NCBI GenBank assembly: GCA_027484315.1
Contig: JAIXTE010000087.1
Span: 1-39,278 of the forward strand
Source: Burkholderiales bacterium
Lineage (GTDB): Bacteria; Pseudomonadota; Gammaproteobacteria; Burkholderiales; Burkholderiaceae_B
Length of the DNA stretch: 39,278 nucleotides
Direction of reading: 5' to 3'
Below, in pieces: positions 26,800 through 35,535 of this stretch; within the stretch, counting starts at the first letter, position 1; each line of letters opens with the position of its first letter. A program made the position numbers and the translations under genes. Below the pieces are notes generated by a model. The model saw only the letters and a list, made by a program, of their open reading frames with translations. It was not told where the DNA came from and searched no databases.

Positions 26800-26829
26800 A
26801 ATTCAGGATCCTTTGGTGTCTTGAACGAT

Positions 26830-27243
26830 TTAACGGTCAGCTTTCGGGAAAGTTGAGGGCAGGTCTTTTTTCACCTGCCCCGGCGGAAAGATTGTTTGCT
26901 CGCCTGCCGTGCCCGCACCCGCTTTCAGTTGCCTGGCAATTTCACTCGCCAGGCCCAAACCCTTGCCTGAAAGTTTCTGGACCAGTTCCTGGTCGTACAT
27001 GCCTTGGTAAGTCTTGGTGCTGGAATCGGTGAACAAGCCGCCTTCGGGTGTGGCGTCGCGCATGCTTTTCAAGGCCATCTGCAGGAATATCGATTCAAAC
27101 TGAACGGCAACCTTGTCTACAGCGGCATTGAATTCCTCGCTGCCCTTTTCGGCACGGGCTCCTCGCTTGAGGCCTTCCAGGCTGCGAGAGTCCATGGACA
27201 ACATTTGCTGGGTATCAACCGGTTTGTTCGACAAGGGGCTCAT
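26830..27243 (-). CDS. flgJ: Single-domain FlgJ rod-assembly protein (no muramidase domain)
   Basis: FlgJ caps the growing rod in the periplasm. The 137-residue product contains only the N-terminal rod-binding domain: VAVQFESIFLQMALKSMRDATP, then YQGMYDQELVQKLSGKGLGLA. The C-terminal glucosaminidase/muramidase domain of the usual ~300-residue FlgJ of beta- and gammaproteobacteria is missing. Only 30 bp separate its stop from flgK, and flgK is intact, so no hidden domain remains. The C-terminus ends in a short Pro/Lys-rich tail. It starts 2 bp after the flgI stop. Confidence 0.92.
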   Translation of the reverse strand: MSPLSNKPVDTQQMLSMDSRSLEGLKRGARAEKGSEEFNAAVDKVAVQFESIFLQMALKSMRDATPEGGLFTDSSTKTYQGMYDQELVQKLSGKGLGLASEIARQLKAGAGTAGEQTIFPPGQVKKDLPSTFPKADR

Positions 27244-27245
27244 GA

Positions 27246-28391
27246 TCAGATCACCTCAAGTTCGGCTTTCAGACTGCCTGCTGTTTGCATGGCTTGCAGA
27301 ATGGAAATCAGATCGCTGGGGGTTGCACCCAAAGCATTCAATGCCTTGACCACGTCTGACAACTGGGCTGCACCCTTGATTTCGATCAACTCGCCACCCG
27401 ATTCGGAGATCTGGATATCGGCCTGCTCAGCCACCACGGTTTGACCTTGCGAAAATGGCGCAGGCTGTGAGATGACTGGGGTGGATGTAATTTTTACTGT
27501 CAAATTGCCGTGTGCCACGGCACAGCTTTCAAGCATGACAGCCTGATTCATGACCACAGAACCTGTGCGCGCATTCACGATGACCTTGGCAGTGCCCACA
27601 GACTTGTTGATGCTCAATTCCTGTACTCGGGATAAAAACGCAACGCGATCATTCGGATTGGACGGCGCGCGTACCTTGATGATTCGACCATCCAGTGCCT
27701 GCGCTACATTGGGCCCCATGCTGGCGTTGATGGCTTCGGCCACACGAATGGAATTGGAAAAATCGGTGCTGTTCAATTCGAGCTGAAGGGTTTCACCCAA
27801 CAGGAACGGAGAAGCTACAGGACGCTCAACGAGCGCACCGGCAGGAATGCGGCCCGCTGACAAATGATTGATGACGGTTTTGGAACCGCCCGCCGACGCA
27901 CCAGCACCGCCAACAATCAGTTGACCCTGGGCCAAAGCGTAAACCTGTCCATCCGCACCCTTCAGGGGGGTCATGAGCAACATGCCGCCACGCAGGCTTT
28001 TTGCATTGCCGATGGAAGACACCGTGACATCAATGGCTTGGCCGGGCTGCACAAAGGCAGGCAGGTTGGCCGTCACCATGACAGAAGCCACGTTTTTCAG
28101 TTGCATGTTGGCGCCAGGTGGCAAGGTAATGCCCGATTGCTGCAACATGGCCACAATGCTTTGGCTTGTGAACGGGGTTTGGGTGGTTTGGTCGCCCGTG
28201 CCATCCAGGCCAATCACGATGCCGTAGCCGTAAACCGGGTTGGAGCGAACGCCTGACACCGTGGTCAGATCACGAATACGGGTTTGTGCCTCGGCTTGCG
28301 TACCGAAGACCATCACGGCGGCTGCTGTAAGCGCCAGCACGATCACTTTGATGACCCGGTCTTTCAATTCAGCAAAAGAAATGCGTTTCAT
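27246..28391 (-). CDS. flgI: Flagellar P-ring protein FlgI
   Basis: Forms the periplasmic P-ring around the rod in the peptidoglycan layer. The 381-residue product has a Sec signal peptide (hydrophobic VIVLALTAAAVMVFGTQAEA, probable cleavage after AEA) and then RIRDLTTVSGVRSNPVYGYG and VIGLDGTGDQTTQTPFTSQS, strongly conserved in FlgI. The C-terminal LSDVVKALNALGATPSDLISI is also characteristic. It lies 13 bp after flgH and 2 bp before flgJ. Confidence 0.97.
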   Translation of the reverse strand: MKRISFAELKDRVIKVIVLALTAAAVMVFGTQAEAQTRIRDLTTVSGVRSNPVYGYGIVIGLDGTGDQTTQTPFTSQSIVAMLQQSGITLPPGANMQLKNVASVMVTANLPAFVQPGQAIDVTVSSIGNAKSLRGGMLLMTPLKGADGQVYALAQGQLIVGGAGASAGGSKTVINHLSAGRIPAGALVERPVASPFLLGETLQLELNSTDFSNSIRVAEAINASMGPNVAQALDGRIIKVRAPSNPNDRVAFLSRVQELSINKSVGTAKVIVNARTGSVVMNQAVMLESCAVAHGNLTVKITSTPVISQPAPFSQGQTVVAEQADIQISESGGELIEIKGAAQLSDVVKALNALGATPSDLISILQAMQTAGSLKAELEVI

Positions 28392-28404
28392 GTTGTGTGC
28401 CCAG

Positions 28405-29088
28405 TCAGAAAGGGAGTACGGTCAGGAAAAAGCGGCTCAACCAGCCCATGGTGGTGGCTGAGTCAATAGCGCCTTTTCCGCGGTATTCAATACGGGCATC
28501 TGCCACCTTGGTGCTGGGCACCACATTCCCGGGAAGAATCGTGATCGGATTGACCACGCCGCTGAATTTCAAGTATTCAACATCGCGGTTGGTGCCAATC
28601 TGCTTTTCTCCAACCACCTGCAGGTTGCCGTTGGGTAACACACCCGCCACACTGACAGTGATGGTGCCAGTCAGGTTATTGGCTGCTTTACTTTCACCTT
28701 GGCCAGAAAAATCTTTTTCGCTACTGGCATTGGCACTAAGGGCTTTCAAGTCGCGGTTCCCAAAAAAGCCCTGAATCAGGGGTACATCAATGCTGGCCGA
28801 GTCGCTGCGTGACGCATTCATGGAGTTGGTTTGCGCTGCGTTGATCTGCTCCAGAATCTGAATGGTTAGCGTGTCGCCCACAAAGCGGGCGCGCTGGTCT
28901 TCAAATAAGGGGCGATAGGTGGCAGTGCTGTACAGGCTGCCAGTGGGCATACCCTGTTGGGCAGGCATGGGAGCCGCCTGTTGCACAGTTGTTTTTTCAG
29001 GCATGTCAACTTTCGGTGCGAAAGTTGAACAAGCCCCTAAAGTTATCGAAAACGCTGCCGTTAAGCTTATGAGGGTCAATCTTTTCAT
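28405..29088 (-). CDS. flgH: Flagellar L-ring lipoprotein FlgH
   Basis: Outer-membrane lipoprotein forming the L-ring bushing. The 227-residue product starts MKRLTLISLTAAFSITLGAC, a lipoprotein signal with lipobox LGAC. It continues with GSLYSTATYRPLFEDQRARF and GDTLTIQILEQINAAQTN, and ends with VNPITILPGNVVPSTKVADA and IEYRGKGAIDSATTMGWLSR, the FlgH signatures. GTG at 29097 is in frame, but ATG at 29088 with GGAG upstream starts a proper signal peptide. Confidence 0.96.
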   Translation of the reverse strand: MKRLTLISLTAAFSITLGACSTFAPKVDMPEKTTVQQAAPMPAQQGMPTGSLYSTATYRPLFEDQRARFVGDTLTIQILEQINAAQTNSMNASRSDSASIDVPLIQGFFGNRDLKALSANASSEKDFSGQGESKAANNLTGTITVSVAGVLPNGNLQVVGEKQIGTNRDVEYLKFSGVVNPITILPGNVVPSTKVADARIEYRGKGAIDSATTMGWLSRFFLTVLPF

Positions 29089-29136
29089 GCCATACACTCC
29101 ATCAGAACACGTTCAGTGTGCCCGACGCTTTAAAAA

Positions 29137-29919
29137 TCAAAGCTGCGATAAGCGCTGTAACATCTGGTCTGATGTGGAGATTGCCTTGGAGTTGATTTCG
29201 TACGCACGCTGGGCCTGAATCAAGCCAACCAGCTCTTCCACCACGTTGACGTTCGATGTTTCCACAAAGCCTTGGGAAACAAAGCCCACGCCGTTGGTAC
29301 CTGCCACTGCCTGGGTGGGTGCGCCTGAAGCAGCTGTTTCTGAGTACAGGTTTTGACCCATGCTGAACAAGCCGGCCGGATTCACAAAGCTGGCCAGCTG
29401 GATTTGCCCCAGCTCCTGGGGTTGAACCTGACCTTGAACTACGGCTGACACCACGCCACTTTGAGAAATCGAAATTTCCTGAACACCTTGGGGAACCGTG
29501 ACCGGGCCAAGAATTGGGTAGCCGTTTGAAGTAACCAGGGTACCCGCAGAATCAATTTGAATGCTGCCGTCGCGGGTGTAGCTGGTGGTGCCGTCAGGCA
29601 TTTGAACCTGGAAGAAACCCTGACCATTGATGGCCACATCCAGCGTGTTGCCGGTTTGCTGCAAGTTGCCTTGCGCAAAATTTCGCACAGTTGACACGGG
29701 CTTTACACCGGTACCGATCTGCAAGCCGGAAGGCACCTGGGTTTGCTCGGTGGTTTGGGCACCGGGCTGGCGAAGGGTTTGGTACAACAAATCCTCGAAC
29801 ACCGCACGTGAGCGCTTGAAGCCATTGGTGGCTGTGTTGGCCAGGTTGTTTGAAATCACGTCGAGCTGGGTTTGCTGGGCGTCGAGACCTGTTTTTGCAA
29901 TCCACAAAGAACGCATCAT
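29137..29919 (-). CDS. flgG: Flagellar distal rod protein FlgG
   Basis: Builds the distal rod that crosses the periplasm. The 260-residue product starts [20 protein letters not shown] with [20 protein letters not shown], and ends [20 protein letters not shown] and [13 protein letters not shown], canonical for FlgG. A second ATG lies one codon in. It follows flgF by 14 bp. Confidence 0.97.
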   Translation of the reverse strand: MMRSLWIAKTGLDAQQTQLDVISNNLANTATNGFKRSRAVFEDLLYQTLRQPGAQTTEQTQVPSGLQIGTGVKPVSTVRNFAQGNLQQTGNTLDVAINGQGFFQVQMPDGTTSYTRDGSIQIDSAGTLVTSNGYPILGPVTVPQGVQEISISQSGVVSAVVQGQVQPQELGQIQLASFVNPAGLFSMGQNLYSETAASGAPTQAVAGTNGVGFVSQGFVETSNVNVVEELVGLIQAQRAYEINSKAISTSDQMLQRLSQL

Positions 29920-29933
29920 GGTGGTGTATCTCC

Positions 29934-30671
29934 TTAGTTCATGCCAAACAGGCTGTTGGCGGCCTGGCCGTTTTCCTTGGCCGTGCTGATCATTTTCATT
30001 TGGGTTTCATACTGGCGGGCGGCACTGATCATTTGCACCATCATGTCGACCGCATTCACGTTGCTGGATTCGATAAAACCTCCGGCAATGCGTACATTTG
30101 GATCCACGTCAGCCGGATCACCATTGGCGGCACGAAAAAGACCGTCATCGCCACGGTTGATTTGTCCTTCGGGAATGTTCACGAGTTTCAGCTTTCCAAG
30201 CTGAACCACATTGGTGTCACCAGCCAAGGGAATGGCAGACACAGAACCATCGCCTTCAAAGGACAATCGGTGATCGGGCGGCACATTGATCGGGCCGTTG
30301 GTGCCAATCACGGAATACCCTTCCTGGGTCACCAGATTGCCGGTTCCGTCCAGTTGAAAGGAACCGTTGCGGGTATACGCTTCGTTGCCTTTCGCGTCGT
30401 TGACTGCAAACCAGCCTTCGCCCTGAACGGCCACGTCCATTTCCCGACCAGTGGACTGGATTTGCCCTGGCGTGGTGTCGAAGCCAATGCTGGTTTCCAC
30501 CGCAAAGCTTCGGGAACCACTGCCCTCGCCAGTTACCGGGGCACTTTGAAATGCCATGAGTTGTTGCCGAAAACCGGGTGTGTTCACGTTGGCCAGGTTG
30601 TTGGCAATGTTCTCTTGGCGAGACATTGTGCCTTTGGCGGCTTGGGCTGCCAGGAAAATCAGTTTGTCCAT
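29934..30671 (-). CDS. flgF: Flagellar proximal rod protein FlgF
   Basis: Component of the proximal rod. The 245-residue product starts [20 protein letters not shown] with [18 protein letters not shown], and its C-terminus has [20 protein letters not shown] and [13 protein letters not shown], as in FlgF. It lies between flgE and flgG in the conserved order. The 48-bp gap from flgE holds repeated TTCAG/TTCAA motifs but no clear terminator. Confidence 0.96.
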   Translation of the reverse strand: MDKLIFLAAQAAKGTMSRQENIANNLANVNTPGFRQQLMAFQSAPVTGEGSGSRSFAVETSIGFDTTPGQIQSTGREMDVAVQGEGWFAVNDAKGNEAYTRNGSFQLDGTGNLVTQEGYSVIGTNGPINVPPDHRLSFEGDGSVSAIPLAGDTNVVQLGKLKLVNIPEGQINRGDDGLFRAANGDPADVDPNVRIAGGFIESSNVNAVDMMVQMISAARQYETQMKMISTAKENGQAANSLFGMN

Positions 30672-30719
30672 TCTGTTGCGTCCGCTTCAGCTCAGTTCAA
30701 TTCAACTCAGTTCAGAAAA

Positions 30720-32033
30720 TTACCGAAGGTTGGTAATGGTCTGGAAAATCGAGTCCTGGGTCTTGATGGTTTGTGAGTTGGCCTGATAGACGCGCTGTGC
30801 GGAAATCATGGCGACCAGCTCTGCCGTCAAGTCAATGTTCGATTCTTCGAGTGCGCCCGACTGGATGATGCCGAACGCAGTGTCTTCGCTGAGCGACACC
30901 AGCTCAGGCCCCGATGAGTTAGTGGCCAACCAGCCGTTTGAGCCAACAGGTTGGAGACCTTCCGGATTCGGGAAACGATACAAGCCGACCTGGGCGTGCT
31001 TTACCAACTGGCCGTTGGCGTAGCTGATGGTCAACATGCCGTCAGCACCGACATCAAAGCCTGCAAATGGTGAGGACTCAAAGCCATCCTGTCCCAGGTT
31101 TTGCACCACGAACGAACTGCCGTACTGGGTGGTGTTGGTCATGTCGAATGTGAACTGGTTAGGCGCCACACCGGTTGAAGAAAATGGCACACCGCTGGCG
31201 GTGACAAAACGGGACATGTCAACCGTCAGATTGGCGTTTGCAGGAGTAACCAACAGGCCATCGACACCATATTCCAGAGAGGCTGCCGTGGATTGCGCAG
31301 GGGCCGTAGTCACAGCGACCGGCGCGGTGCCAATGTCCACCTGTGTGCCATCTACAGTGGCGAACACGGACCAGTCATTGGACGATTCCTTTCGCATGTA
31401 GATGGCCATGATGTGCGCGCCACCCAGCTCGTCGTACACCGTCATGGAGGTGGAGTTGTTGAAAGTATTCAGATTGCCCGGATCAAAAGTCAACGCTGGG
31501 TCAATCGCTGTAGCGCGTGCATCCAGGTTCAATTCGAGATTGCCGGCACGGGTTGCAGCCGGAGGAATGTTGCCACGCGGCACGGTGATGGATTGCGCAA
31601 CATCCGACGGGCGACCCGTGGTGGAGTCAATTGGAAAACCCTGAAGCCTGTCACCGCTGGAGTTCACGATCACGCCTTCATTGTTCAAGCCCATCTGGCC
31701 GTTGCGGGTGTAAATGTTGTCTCCGTTGGCTGCCTGTACCTTGAAAAAACCGGTGCCACTAATGGCCAAATCCAGGGGGTTGCCTGTCACATTGATGTTG
31801 CCTTGCTTGAAGTTCTGCGTGACTGCGGCCAGGCTGGTACCCAATCCAATGCCGTTGGTGGAACGCGCACCGTTGAAGGCGCGGGCAAACACGTCTGAGA
31901 ACTCCGCTTCAGAGCCCTTGAAACCGACGACGCTGGCGTTGGAGACGTTGTTGGCAATCACCTCCAGCCCACGTTGTGCCGCGTTCAAACCACTCAAGCC
32001 TTGCTGAAAACTTCCACCTGCTGAAAAAGCCAT
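30720..32033 (-). CDS. flgE: Flagellar hook protein FlgE
   Basis: Polymerises into the hook. The 437-residue product starts AFSAGGSFQQGLSGLNAAQ with LEVIANNVSNASVVGFKGSE and ends IDLTAELVAMISAQRVYQAN and SQTIKTQDSIFQTITNLR. It contains the hook domain TMTVYDELGGAHIMAIYMRK. Length is within the usual FlgE range. It follows flgD, the hook cap gene, by 26 bp. Confidence 0.96.
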   Translation of the reverse strand: MAFSAGGSFQQGLSGLNAAQRGLEVIANNVSNASVVGFKGSEAEFSDVFARAFNGARSTNGIGLGTSLAAVTQNFKQGNINVTGNPLDLAISGTGFFKVQAANGDNIYTRNGQMGLNNEGVIVNSSGDRLQGFPIDSTTGRPSDVAQSITVPRGNIPPAATRAGNLELNLDARATAIDPALTFDPGNLNTFNNSTSMTVYDELGGAHIMAIYMRKESSNDWSVFATVDGTQVDIGTAPVAVTTAPAQSTAASLEYGVDGLLVTPANANLTVDMSRFVTASGVPFSSTGVAPNQFTFDMTNTTQYGSSFVVQNLGQDGFESSPFAGFDVGADGMLTISYANGQLVKHAQVGLYRFPNPEGLQPVGSNGWLATNSSGPELVSLSEDTAFGIIQSGALEESNIDLTAELVAMISAQRVYQANSQTIKTQDSIFQTITNLR

Positions 32034-32059
32034 GTTTGACTCCTTGAAAAATCTTTGAA

Positions 32060-32731
32060 TTAGAAAACCTGCTTGATGTCAGCGAAGGAGACTTCGCCAC
32101 CATTGCTGGTCAAAAGTTTGGTGCCTTCAGCGCCTGCATTGCGCACGCCCTGAACCACGGACAGGGTCAGCGGTGTCACGCTGGCGTCCTTGCCTGCGGC
32201 CTTGGCCTCAATCTCGAATTTGTAATTTCCTGCAGGCAGCGTGCTGCCGTCATCGCTTTTGCCGTCCCACTGAAATTCGTGTGTGCCTTTGGCTTGAGCA
32301 CCCAGGTTGATGGTGCGAACCACGTTGGCACCCGCATCCAGAACCTTCACATTCAACACGTCTGCGCTTTGGTCCAACTGCATCGAACCCACGGCTTTGC
32401 CATCGGTGAGCTTCAGGTCATTGCCCTTGGTCAGTACAGCACGACCCAGCATGCTGGTGGCCTGCACGGTCTGGTTGGCATTGATGGAACTGGCCATACC
32501 TTCCATGGTGGCGTTCAAGTTGTTGATACCGGTTACGGTATTCAGCTGCGCCATCTGGCTGGTGACCTGGGCGTTGTCCATCGGGGCCAGTGGATCCTGG
32601 TTTTTCAGTTGGGCAACCAACAGAGACATGAAACGTTCCTGAATGGCTTCAGGACTGTTCTCTTCAGCTTTTTTCTTGGTAGCGGCAGTGCCAGTGTTGT
32701 TGCCCAGCGCGGAAGTTACATCAATAGCCAT
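32060..32731 (-). CDS. flgD: Flagellar hook-cap (basal-body rod modification) protein FlgD
   Basis: Scaffold at the tip of the growing hook. The 223-residue product has the N-terminal FlgD segment ERFMSLLVAQLKNQDPLAPM followed by DNAQVTSQMAQLNTVTGINN, and the C-terminal FlgD Ig-like/Tudor part with AKGTHEFQWDGKSDDGSTLP and AGNYKFEIEAKAAG. It follows flgC by 13 bp. Confidence 0.96.
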   Translation of the reverse strand: MAIDVTSALGNNTGTAATKKKAEENSPEAIQERFMSLLVAQLKNQDPLAPMDNAQVTSQMAQLNTVTGINNLNATMEGMASSINANQTVQATSMLGRAVLTKGNDLKLTDGKAVGSMQLDQSADVLNVKVLDAGANVVRTINLGAQAKGTHEFQWDGKSDDGSTLPAGNYKFEIEAKAAGKDASVTPLTLSVVQGVRNAGAEGTKLLTSNGGEVSFADIKQVF

Positions 32732-32744
32732 TTTTCATTTCTCC

Positions 32745-33167
32745 TTACTGGTTGCCCATGTTCAGTGTTTTCAGCATCAGCTGTTTGGCGGTGTTCATCA
32801 CTTCTGCATTGGTTTGATAGCTGCGCGATGCCGCAAGCATGTCCACCATTTCCTCAACCGCATTCACGTTCGGCATGTAGACGTAACCGTCTTCATCGGC
32901 CATGGGGTGCTTGGGGTCGAACATCTTTTTTGCTTCGGTTTTGTCTTCAACAATGTCCTTGACCTGCACGTTCTCCGCCAAGGCGGCCTTGCCAGGTGCA
33001 GCCTTTTGAAGCACCGCTTCAAACACGACTTTGCGAGCCTGATAAACCTCGTTGGGTTTGGCAGCAGCCGTGTCGACGTTGGCCAGGTTGCTGGCCACCG
33101 TATTCAGGCGCGTGGTTTGCGCCTGCATCGCGCCACCGGCCAACTTGAAGGAATTGAATAGCGACAT
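32745..33167 (-). CDS. flgC: Flagellar proximal rod protein FlgC
   Basis: Proximal rod subunit. The 140-residue product starts SLFNSFKLAGGAMQAQTTRL with NTVASNLANVDTAAAKPNEV and ends NVNAVEEMVDMLAASRSYQT and NAEVMNTAKQLMLKTLNMG, the FlgC pattern. Length is typical. It lies 28 bp after flgB. Confidence 0.97.
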   Translation of the reverse strand: MSLFNSFKLAGGAMQAQTTRLNTVASNLANVDTAAAKPNEVYQARKVVFEAVLQKAAPGKAALAENVQVKDIVEDKTEAKKMFDPKHPMADEDGYVYMPNVNAVEEMVDMLAASRSYQTNAEVMNTAKQLMLKTLNMGNQ

Positions 33168-33195
33168 GTTTGCTCCCTAAGCCTTGTTGGTTGCT

Positions 33196-33648
33196 TTATT
33201 GATTACCTGAGCCCATGGCCTGCTTCAAGGTCGAGATTCGACCATTGATTGCGCGCAAGGCGGCTTCGTATTTCACGGTGTTTTCTGCAAAGGCGGCGCG
33301 CTCACGCTCAATATCAACCGAGTTGCCATCAATGGCTGCGTTGTTGCCCCGGCGAAACTGGAGCATTTCTGCAGTACTTTGGCCTGCGTTGCCTTTGCCT
33401 GTAATGTGTCCCTTGTGGGTCACTGCCAAGGCGCCAGCCCCATTACCAAGGCTGGGGTTTGCGGGTGTGCCCATGGGACCTTTCTCACCAGTAGCGGCTT
33501 TCAAGGCGTCTTCAAACTTGAAGTCGATCGCCTTGTAATTGGGTGTATCCACATTGGAGATGTTGGAAGTCAATACCTCTTGCCGACGCGCTCTGAGCTT
33601 CAGGGCCTCGGCAGAGAACTGCATTGAATCGGTCAGTTTGTCCAACAT
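33196..33648 (-). CDS. flgB: Flagellar proximal rod protein FlgB
   Basis: First gene of the leftward flg operon; proximal rod subunit. The 150-residue product starts MLDKLTDSMQFSAEALKLRA with RRQEVLTSNISNVDTPNYKA, and its C-terminal part has NAAIDGNSVDIERERAAFAE followed by NTVKYEAALRAINGRISTLK, as in FlgB. AAGGA lies upstream of ATG at 33648. It is divergent from flgA. Confidence 0.97.
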   Translation of the reverse strand: MLDKLTDSMQFSAEALKLRARRQEVLTSNISNVDTPNYKAIDFKFEDALKAATGEKGPMGTPANPSLGNGAGALAVTHKGHITGKGNAGQSTAEMLQFRRGNNAAIDGNSVDIERERAAFAENTVKYEAALRAINGRISTLKQAMGSGNQ

Positions 33649-33839
33649 CTTTTGAATCCTTCATACACGGATGGATGAGAAGATTATTGAATTGACGAGA
33701 CCGAATCAAAGAGGAGATAAAGCGGGTAAAGGGCGTTCTTTTCCCGCTTAGTGGATGCACGCGCCCAGCCTACGATGGCAACATCGAAGCGAACCTGATC
33801 CTTTTGTTCACATTTACGGCAACTGCACCGAAAACTTAA
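33649..33839. promoter_or_regulatory. Divergent flgB/flgA control region with inverted repeat
   Basis: This 191-bp gap must carry the promoters of the flgB-L operon and of flgA. An inverted repeat AAGCGGGTAAAG (33720-33731) / CTTTTCCCGCTT (33738-33749), one mismatch apart from perfect, lies near its middle and could be an operator. No sigma-28 promoter was found. TGGCAACATCGAAGC near 33776 is only a weak match to a sigma-54 site. The assignment as a regulatory region rests on position. Confidence 0.5.
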
Positions 33840-34571
33840 ATGAATTTTCACACTGTCCTGAATTCATCATCAAAACGCCAGTTTGGCAACAGGCTGGCCG
33901 CTGCGCTGCTATGCGCCAGTGGCTTGACCGGCGCTTTGGCACAGGCCGATGAGTCCAGGTGGGTGACAGAAACCCGATTGAGTGAACTGGTCGACCCGGC
34001 CTTGCTGCCCACAGGCGCAAATGTGGATGTTAAATTTGTCAAAGCCGATGAACGAATTGGAAGCCCGAAGTGCCCTGCTGCCCTGTTTGCCAACAGTTCA
34101 GGCAACAAGATGTGGGGGCGCACCTTTGTACGCGTGCAATGTGTCGGTTCTGACACGGCCCCGTTTTTCCTGGGTGTGGACGTCAAAGTGTGGGCACCCG
34201 TGCTGGTGATCAAGAACATGGTTCAATCGGGTCAAAATGTGAGTGCAGGAGACGTCGAGTTTCGGACCATGGATTTAAGCCAACTGTCGCAGGGCTGGGT
34301 CACCGACATGGCTCATCTGGCCAACAAGACAAGCACTCGCCAGTTGTGGCCTGGAACCCTGTTGAAACACGACCACTTGCGTGGTCAGCCGATGGTCAAA
34401 AATGGCGATACTGTGAAGGTGGTCATGAGCGGACCCGGGTTTGCGATTGGCGGCACGGCGGTGGCCATGGGTGAAGCCGAACTGGGTGAAGTGGTCAAGA
34501 TCAAAACTGCCCAGGGGAAGATTTTGCACGGTGTGGCACGCGATGCGCTCGTGGTGGAAGTGAATTTGTAA
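33840..34571 (+). CDS. flgA: Flagellar P-ring assembly chaperone FlgA
   Basis: Periplasmic chaperone for P-ring (FlgI) assembly. The 243-residue product has a signal peptide (LAAALLCASGLTGALA, cleavage probably after ALA-Q) and a C-terminal SAF-like domain: VWAPVLVIKNMVQSGQNVSA and GDVEFRTMDLSQLSQGWVTD, then KNGDTVKVVMSGPGFAIGG and AVAMGEAELGEVVKIKTAQG. ATG at 33840 has no strong ribosome binding site. It is divergent from flgB and leads toward flgM, the usual flgA-flgM-flgN order. Confidence 0.94.
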   Translation: MNFHTVLNSSSKRQFGNRLAAALLCASGLTGALAQADESRWVTETRLSELVDPALLPTGANVDVKFVKADERIGSPKCPAALFANSSGNKMWGRTFVRVQCVGSDTAPFFLGVDVKVWAPVLVIKNMVQSGQNVSAGDVEFRTMDLSQLSQGWVTDMAHLANKTSTRQLWPGTLLKHDHLRGQPMVKNGDTVKVVMSGPGFAIGGTAVAMGEAELGEVVKIKTAQGKILHGVARDALVVEVNL

Positions 34572-34611
34572 AGGTGTCAGCCTAAATATAGGAATTCTTT
34601 TGGGAATTCGT

Positions 34612-34638
34612 TAAAGTTAGGTGGACTTGAGCCGTTAA
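34612..34638 (+). promoter_or_regulatory. Sigma-28 (FliA) promoter for flgM-flgN
   Basis: TAAAGTTA (34612-34619), an 11-base spacer and GCCGTTAA (34631-34638) match the E. coli sigma-28 consensus TAAAGTTT-N11-GCCGATAA at 14 of 16 positions with exact spacing. It lies 48 bp upstream of the flgM start. This fits the known class 3 control of flgM by FliA. Confidence 0.88.
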
Positions 34639-34685
34639 GAAAACATACGAAAACCACTTGGGCTCTGCCAAATGCGGAGGAAATT

Positions 34686-34976
34686 ATGAGTATCAATCGA
34701 ATCACCCCGGGAAATACACCCCTGGACAAACTGGCCAAACCACAAAGCGGCGGGAAATCTGCGCCTGTGGCGGCTGCTGACCAGGCCACTTCGGAAGGCG
34801 CAGTAGCGAAACTTTCTGGCCAGTCCAGCGCGCTGAGTGCTGTAGGTGCCCCGTTCAACGCCGAAAAAGTGGCCGAGATCAAGGATGCCATCAGCAAAGG
34901 GGAATTCAAGGTGAATGCCGAGGCGGTTGCCGCCAAGGTCATTGAAAGTGCTCGCGAGTTGCTCGGTCAAAAATAA
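34686..34976 (+). CDS. flgM: Anti-sigma-28 factor FlgM
   Basis: Binds FliA until the hook is complete, then leaves through the flagellar export channel. The 96-residue product starts MSINRITPGNTPLDKL, has a low-complexity Ala/Ser/Gly-rich N-terminal half, and a C-terminal FliA-binding region VAEIKDAISKGEFKVNAEAV with AAKVIESARELLG. GGAGGAAATT precedes ATG at 34686. It is driven by the sigma-28 promoter 48 bp upstream and followed by flgN. Confidence 0.95.
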   Translation: MSINRITPGNTPLDKLAKPQSGGKSAPVAAADQATSEGAVAKLSGQSSALSAVGAPFNAEKVAEIKDAISKGEFKVNAEAVAAKVIESARELLGQK

Positions 34977-35019
34977 GACTGATCTGCCCACTCGGGAACG
35001 ACAACTGGGAATATTGAAT

Positions 35020-35535
35020 ATGTCGCATGTTGCTGCAGCAAAGAATTTGTACAACAACCTGGCTTATGAATGTGATACAGCCATGGCGCTGGTGGACATT
35101 CTGCTTGAAGAACAGGCTTGCCTGGTCAAAATGGAAACTGGCGCATTGAACAGCCTGGCCACACGCAAGGAAGCGATGATGCTGGACCTGGAAAAGCGCT
35201 ACCTGGCCAACATTCAGTTGGCGAAGGCTGCCGGTTTTGCACCAGACCTGGATGGGATTGCCTTGTGGGTGGATGTACTTGCAACCGATGAACCCAGGCT
35301 GTTGGGCACCTATTCCACACTGCGTTCCACATTGACTCATGCACAGCGCCTGAACAGCACCAACGGTGAACTGGTCACGGAACAGCTGGCTGGTCTTCAG
35401 GAACGCATTTCAATTCTGACTGCTGCTGCAGTGGCTGAACAGGTACCTGCAGCCAGCGACACCTACGGGCCCAAGGGCGGCATGGCCCAATCTGCATTGA
35501 CTGGGGGTGCTATGCCCCGCGCGGTAATTCGTTGA
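35020..35535 (+). CDS. flgN: Flagellar export chaperone FlgN
   Basis: Cytoplasmic chaperone for FlgK and FlgL before export. The 171-residue product is helical: LYNNLAYECDTAMALVDILL, EEQACLVKMETGALNSLATR and KEAMMLDLEKRYLANIQLAK match the FlgN pattern, with LRSTLTHAQRLNSTNGELV later. The frame is open from 34915, but ATG at 35020, 43 bp after flgM, avoids overlapping it. The 3' end overlaps the converging response-regulator gene by 26 bp. Confidence 0.88.
   Translation: MSHVAAAKNLYNNLAYECDTAMALVDILLEEQACLVKMETGALNSLATRKEAMMLDLEKRYLANIQLAKAAGFAPDLDGIALWVDVLATDEPRLLGTYSTLRSTLTHAQRLNSTNGELVTEQLAGLQERISILTAAAVAEQVPAASDTYGPKGGMAQSALTGGAMPRAVIR

Noticed and set aside
26800..26829. Frameshifted muramidase domain of FlgJ
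   Set aside because: Only 30 bp lie between flgJ and flgK, so there is no remnant to restore.
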